Source of the DNA: Prevotellaceae bacterium
GTDB lineage: Bacteria; Bacteroidota; Bacteroidia; Bacteroidales; UBA932
Assembly (NCBI GenBank): GCA_031289385.1
Contig: JAITPP010000172.1
Coordinates: forward strand, 1 to 9,478
Length of the DNA stretch: 9,478 nucleotides
Reading direction: 5' to 3'
The translations under genes were made by a program, and so were the position numbers. Every line of letters begins with the position of its first letter. The first letter of the stretch is position 1. Shown here in pieces: positions 4,970 through 9,478 of this stretch. Under the pieces are notes generated by a model. It was not told the DNA's origin. It saw nothing but the letters and a program-made list of their open reading frames with translations, and did not search any database.

Positions 4970-7900
4970 TCAAATCCACTTCACTAAGTTAAAATCCTGA
5001 CGATGCGGGAGTAGCGGATTTTTTGGAAATACTCTGTAGCCCGACATATAAATTCCGGGCATATCCATTTCAATTTTTGTTCGGTACGTTACAACATTGC
5101 CTTCCGAATTTGCAATTTTAAATTCTTGTGTTCGGCAAACTACTATTTTGTCGTTTTTATTTTCGGCAAAAACTATTTCTACGCCTACATCTTCGGGCTT
5201 TAATAATCCTATGTTCAAAATTATTTCCAAATCGTATTTTTTGTCGAGAACTATTGCTTCTTTTGCCGTATCAAGCCTGTCAGCAGATATTATTTTAATA
5301 TTATTCCATTCGCGATTTACACTTCGTTTCCAATCGGCTATGTATTTGGCTTTTTCGTAATCGTTTTTTACAAGGCTCGAATGGCGTTTCGACAATTTAT
5401 TGTAATAGCAGTCTTCATAATCGGTAAGCATTCTGTTTGTTGTAAAATTTGATGCAACGTGTGCAATCGAGTTTTTAATATATTTTACCCAATCGGTTGG
5501 AACATCGTTTGCATTTCGGTTATAATACAGCGGCGCTATTTCGTTTTCGATAGTGTTGTAAATAATTTCGGAATCCATTTGGTCTTGAAAATCCTGATTT
5601 TCGTATGTTCGCTGCATTGGCAAGCACCAGCCTGCATCGCTTCTGTAACCTTCTACCCACCAGCCATCAAGAACGCTAAAATGCATCACTCCGTTGAGTA
5701 CGGCTTTTTCGCCGCTTGTTCCCGATGCTTCCAACGGGCGCGTGGGAGTATTCAACCAAATATCAACACCTTGCACCATGCGCCGTGCAAGTTCCATGTC
5801 GTAATTATCAAGAAAAATAATTTTTCCCATAAATTGCGGAAGTTTTGAATATTCTACAATCATTCGTATCAAATCTTGTCCTGCTTTGTCGGCTGGATGC
5901 GCTTTTCCTGCAAATAAAAATTGTACGGGATGTTCGCTGTTGTTCACAATTTGGTTTAGGCGTTCGATATTTTTAAATAGCAAATGTGCGCGTTTGTAAG
6001 TTGCAAAACGGCGGGCAAAACCTATTGTCAGTTTATCTGAATTTAATGTTTGCGATATTTTTATTACTTGCTGCGGTGTGAAATGTACTATATTTTCTTT
6101 GCTCGAAACTCGTGTTCTTATATGTTCTATAAGATTCAGTTTCAACGCTTTTCTTATATCCCATATTTTTTTATCATCAACATTATATATTTTTTCAAAG
6201 CATTTTTTATCGTAATTGTGCGAGCGAAAATCTTCGCCAAATTCGGTATTAAAAACTTCTTTCCATTGCGGAGCAGCCCAAGTTGGCAAATGCACTCCAT
6301 TTGTTACCGAACTTATATGTAATTCTTCGGGCAAATATCCTGTCCAAATGTTTTTCATAATATCGCGGCTCACTTTACCGTGCAACCAACTTACTCCGTT
6401 TACTTCCTGCGAAAGATTGGCTGCAAGCACGCTCATCGAAAATTTTTCGTTCTGATTATTAGGATTGCTTCTGCCAAGTCCCATCAGGTATTTCCACGAT
6501 ATTTTAAAGCGTTCGGGATAATGTGATATATATTTTCGCAATAAATTTTCTTCAAAAGCATCGTGTCCAGCGGGAACGGGTGTGTGCGTGGTAAATAATG
6601 ACGATGAACGTACTATTTCCGTTGCCTCGTCGAATGTAAGTTTTTCAACTTCAATAAATTGACGTATGCGTTCTAAACCTATAAATGCAGCATGTCCTTC
6701 GTTGCAATGATAAACATCTGCTTCTACGCCTAATTTGTTCAATAATCTTATGCCTCCAACGCCGAGAATAAGTTCTTGTTTCAAACGGTTTTCCCAATTG
6801 CCTCCGTAAAGTTGGTGTGTAATTTCGCGATCTTCGGGCAAATTATCTTCAAAATCGGTATCCAATAAATATAAATCGGTACGTCCGACTTCAACTTTCC
6901 ATGTGCGTGCATAAACCGTTCGCCCCGGAAAAGCAATGCTTATGGTAAGCCAATGCCCATCGTTGTCGCGCACGGGCGTAACGGGAATTTTCGTGAAATC
7001 CTGAGCCTCATATTCTGCAACTTGATCGCCGGTTGCTGAAATTTTTTGTGTAAAATATCCGTATCTGTATAAAAAACCAACAGCAGTAATGGCTGTGCCT
7101 TTGTCGCTGGCTTCTTTTAAATAATCGCCTGCGAGAATTCCAAGCCCGCCCGAATATATTTTTAGTGAGGCTTGTAAACCGTATTCCATGCAAAAATAAG
7201 AGATTTGTGGTTTTTTCATCGTCTTTTTTGCTGACATATATTCTTTAAAGCGTTTATAAACGGCATTAAGTTTTTTTACAAATTCTTCGTCGTTTTTCAA
7301 TTCCTGATAACGTTTTGATGATATTGTATCTATCAACGCTATGGGATTTCTGTTGGTTTTTGTAAATGTTTCTTTATCAATATATTTAAACAGTTCTATT
7401 GATTCCTGATCCCAGCACCACCAAAGATTTTTCGATATTTCGGATAAGGCTGCAAGCGAACTTGGAATGTTTGGCTGAACAATCACGCCTGTCCATATAG
7501 GTTGCTCAACAATAGTGTGTTGTGTTTGCGATGATGTAGTTTCTTCGTATGACGATACCGAAACAGATTCTTTGCGTAACGCCGCTTTTTCGAGTGCTAT
7601 TTTGTACGATTGCAGATAATATGTTATAAAATTATCCCACAGTGCTATCGACGAAAGTTCATCGGCATTTCGTTTGAGTTTTTCTACATCTTTTTCGTTG
7701 AGTTTTGAAAATGATATTATTTTCTTTTCAATAATGCCTGCAACTTCCTGATAATTATTATCGTTGCGTTCTATAATTTCTATTGCCTGATGATCTTTCG
7801 GATGTTCTGTTATTATTCTGTTGCCTATGCCTGTGATTGATGTTGTGATTGTTGGCACTTTAAACGCCAAACTTTCGAGAACGTTGTATCCCCACGGTTG

Positions 7901-9211
7901 ATAATATGATGGAAATACGGTTAAATCAAGCGACATCAGTAAGTTGTAATACGGAAGATTAAAAATTCCATCGTTTCCGTTGAGATATGACGGCACAAAA
8001 ATAATTTTCACTTTATCATCTTTTGAGTTATGAAGTTCGGCGATTTTTATTGCTTGCAAAATGGCATCATATTCGGGGTCAATAAGATAGTGCGTGGTAT
8101 ATTGGTTAGTAAGTTGAATCTCATTATTATTGTTGGCGATATTTTGCATCAGTTCTTTACTTTGCCCGTGATGCGCCGATGGTACAAAAAGAAATGCAAT
8201 TACTTGTTTTTCAAGATTTTTGTTTTTATTAAGTTTTCCGAGCGATTCTATAAAAACGTCTATTCCTTTGTTTCTAAATTCGTATCGTCCGCTTAATCCT
8301 ATGAATACTGCGTCGTTTGAAATTTTATCGTTAATTATTATTTCGGCAACCTGACTAAGTTTTTTGCGTCCCGCGTTATACTTTTTTTCAAATTCTTTGC
8401 CGGTTGGAACAAATGTTTTTTCAAATCCGTTTGGAGTTATAACATCTGCATCTTTACCCAAAAAATACTTACTTTCGTTTGCAATAATATTGCTTATTGT
8501 TGTAAAACAATCGGCTTGCAGAGCGGCGTTTTTTTCGAGCGAATGTTTTGCAACAACGTCAAAATCAATCGCTTTCGTGTCTGCATTATAGTTACTTATA
8601 TTGCGATATAGCGGAAGTCCGTTAAACGCTATCGAGCGTCCCATAACGGTTGCGTGGCTTGTGAATATGCACGCTATTTGCGGCATTTTTTGTTTCAGAT
8701 ACAATAATCCTGCGCCCGTCATCCATTCGTGAAAATGAGCAATAATTTTGTTGCGCGGCGAGAGATAGAATTTTGCATAATGTTCTATCACTTTTCCAGC
8801 CGCATAACCGAATAAGGCGGGTTCGATGTAATCCCATTGTCCGCTTATGGAATCGAGTTTATATTGTTCCCAAAGTTCTTTGAAAATCTGATCTTTTTGC
8901 GAAAATAAATTTGTGAAATCAACCAAAATAGCAATTGGTTTTCCTTCGATATTCCAACGCCCTATTCGCACGCGCAAACCATCCTGAATGGCTTTCATTT
9001 TCCACACTTTCAGCAGTTCGGTATCTTCGATGAACGACAAGTTATCATCTTCGCGAATAATATCAGGTCCAATCATTATATGTCCTTTCACTTCTTTATC
9101 GAGCCGTAAAACTTTGGTTGATATTGCTGTGTATATTCCGCCTATTTTATTGCACACTTCCCAACTTATTTCAAATAAGTAATCTGTTTTCTGTTCTTTT
9201 TTGCCTTTCAT
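4970..9211 (-). CDS. glgP: Fused glycogen synthase (GT3-like) and alpha-glucan phosphorylase (GT35-like)
   Basis: A 1413-aa cytoplasmic enzyme of glycogen metabolism with two halves. Residues 1 to about 545 resemble the eukaryotic-type GT3 synthase: EISWEVCNKIGGIYT (14-28), FTSHATVMGR (183-192), GRYEFRNKG (308-316) and FPSYYQPWGYNVLES (433-447). The first Glu of E-x7-E is Gln438; the second is Glu446. The Arg cluster that binds glucose-6-phosphate in eukaryotes is not evident. A Ser/Thr-rich linker (about 548-567) leads to a DUF3417-like start (about 582-630) and the phosphorylase: YFCMEYGLQ (672-680), YSGGLGILAGDYLKEASD (686-703), HTPVPAGHD (876-884), ARRFATYKRAH (1066-1076) and EASGTSGEKAVLNG (1161-1174) with expected pyridoxal-phosphate Lys1169. 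A beta-rich tail follows (about 1310-1413). The phosphorylase should release glucose-1-phosphate. The ATG at 9211 has no Shine-Dalgarno site. It stands alone and converges with the AraC gene. Confidence 0.93.
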   Translation of the reverse strand: MKGKKEQKTDYLFEISWEVCNKIGGIYTAISTKVLRLDKEVKGHIMIGPDIIREDDNLSFIEDTELLKVWKMKAIQDGLRVRIGRWNIEGKPIAILVDFTNLFSQKDQIFKELWEQYKLDSISGQWDYIEPALFGYAAGKVIEHYAKFYLSPRNKIIAHFHEWMTGAGLLYLKQKMPQIACIFTSHATVMGRSIAFNGLPLYRNISNYNADTKAIDFDVVAKHSLEKNAALQADCFTTISNIIANESKYFLGKDADVITPNGFEKTFVPTGKEFEKKYNAGRKKLSQVAEIIINDKISNDAVFIGLSGRYEFRNKGIDVFIESLGKLNKNKNLEKQVIAFLFVPSAHHGQSKELMQNIANNNNEIQLTNQYTTHYLIDPEYDAILQAIKIAELHNSKDDKVKIIFVPSYLNGNDGIFNLPYYNLLMSLDLTVFPSYYQPWGYNVLESLAFKVPTITTSITGIGNRIITEHPKDHQAIEIIERNDNNYQEVAGIIEKKIISFSKLNEKDVEKLKRNADELSSIALWDNFITYYLQSYKIALEKAALRKESVSVSSYEETTSSQTQHTIVEQPIWTGVIVQPNIPSSLAALSEISKNLWWCWDQESIELFKYIDKETFTKTNRNPIALIDTISSKRYQELKNDEEFVKKLNAVYKRFKEYMSAKKTMKKPQISYFCMEYGLQASLKIYSGGLGILAGDYLKEASDKGTAITAVGFLYRYGYFTQKISATGDQVAEYEAQDFTKIPVTPVRDNDGHWLTISIAFPGRTVYARTWKVEVGRTDLYLLDTDFEDNLPEDREITHQLYGGNWENRLKQELILGVGGIRLLNKLGVEADVYHCNEGHAAFIGLERIRQFIEVEKLTFDEATEIVRSSSLFTTHTPVPAGHDAFEENLLRKYISHYPERFKISWKYLMGLGRSNPNNQNEKFSMSVLAANLSQEVNGVSWLHGKVSRDIMKNIWTGYLPEELHISSVTNGVHLPTWAAPQWKEVFNTEFGEDFRSHNYDKKCFEKIYNVDDKKIWDIRKALKLNLIEHIRTRVSSKENIVHFTPQQVIKISQTLNSDKLTIGFARRFATYKRAHLLFKNIERLNQIVNNSEHPVQFLFAGKAHPADKAGQDLIRMIVEYSKLPQFMGKIIFLDNYDMELARRMVQGVDIWLNTPTRPLEASGTSGEKAVLNGVMHFSVLDGWWVEGYRSDAGWCLPMQRTYENQDFQDQMDSEIIYNTIENEIAPLYYNRNANDVPTDWVKYIKNSIAHVASNFTTNRMLTDYEDCYYNKLSKRHSSLVKNDYEKAKYIADWKRSVNREWNNIKIISADRLDTAKEAIVLDKKYDLEIILNIGLLKPEDVGVEIVFAENKNDKIVVCRTQEFKIANSEGNVVTYRTKIEMDMPGIYMSGYRVFPKNPLLPHRQDFNLVKWI

Positions 9212-9459
9212 ATTGTAACCAAATTTGTAAAAAATTCAAAAATTAAACAGCGAAGGTAATAAAAAAAAATAACAATTCCGAATTGCAAACACACAATCAA
9301 TAATTTTATTCAACTAAACTATTAATTTTCAAATCATTGATAACAAAATAAAAGATAACAAATAAATCCTGCCAACGCCGAACACAAAAAATCAAAAACT
9401 TTTAATTTGTTATTAATTGTTGGGATAATCTGTGGTTGTATTTGTAAAGAAAGAATCAA
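9212..9459. other. AT-rich gene-free region upstream of the glycogen fusion gene
   Basis: No gene is supported here. The minus-strand promoter of the fusion gene should lie in it, but only a weak -7-like box is seen (TACCTTCG on the minus strand, 9258-9251) with no TTG at 19-20 bp. The plus strand offers no clear promoter for a gene beyond the window. Confidence 0.5.
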
Positions 9460-9478
9460 GAAGTTAAGAAGTTAAATG
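9460..9478 (+). repeat. Start of a GAAGTTAA-type repeat at the window edge
   Basis: GAAGTTAA (9460-9467) is followed directly by GAAGTTAA (9468-9475) and ATG. It is the same word type as the array at 3186-3253 but on the opposite strand. The array probably continues outside the window. Confidence 0.5.

Noticed and set aside
4970..9211. Two separate genes (synthase and phosphorylase) joined by error
   Set aside because: The frame is uninterrupted through a plausible linker, and both halves are full length; a fusion is the simpler reading.
9251..9258. Promoter -7 box TACCTTCG (minus strand) for the glycogen gene
   Set aside because: One mismatch to TAnnTTTG and no TTG at 19-20 bp; too weak to list as a promoter.

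Overview
The window looks like a chromosomal stretch of a low-GC Bacteroidota bacterium, probably Bacteroidales-like. The evidence is Bacteroidetes-type promoter boxes (TAnnTTTG), start codons without Shine-Dalgarno sites, two DUF4491 membrane proteins, a tRNA gene with no encoded CCA, and a eukaryote-like (GT3) glycogen synthase fused to an alpha-glucan phosphorylase. I see no phage, transposase, plasmid or CRISPR signal.

Layout. Bases 1-645 hold the 3' part of a HAD-family phosphatase (gph-like). A strong promoter, a single tRNA-Val(UAC) and a bidirectional terminator follow (698-880). Then come three minus-strand genes, in transcription order: a DUF4491 protein (3254-3511), a second DUF4491 protein (2748-3041) and an exported GH3 enzyme of the NagZ type (1013-2698). 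A divergent plus-strand gene (3804-4673) encodes an AraC-family regulator. It converges on the very large minus-strand glycogen synthase/phosphorylase fusion (4970-9211, 1413 aa). The last 267 bases are a gene-free, AT-rich upstream region ending in a repeat.

How the genes work together. They look like housekeeping: glycogen turnover, wall-sugar recycling and 2-phosphoglycolate removal, plus a regulator whose target cannot be read from the sequence. No single pathway links all of them.

The most unusual feature is a set of short tandem repeats, mostly strict 7-bp units, in the intergenic regions (993-1027, 3054-3151, 3186-3253, 4669-4738, 4894-4963, and 9460-9478 at the window edge). They sit at gene 3' ends. 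In the GH3 and AraC genes the array itself supplies the stop codon, and the arrays carry stops in all three frames of the upstream gene. The arrays of the convergent pair form a 36-bp near-perfect inverted repeat. The other main point is a Glu-to-Gln change at the first position of the catalytic E-x7-E motif in the synthase half of the fusion.
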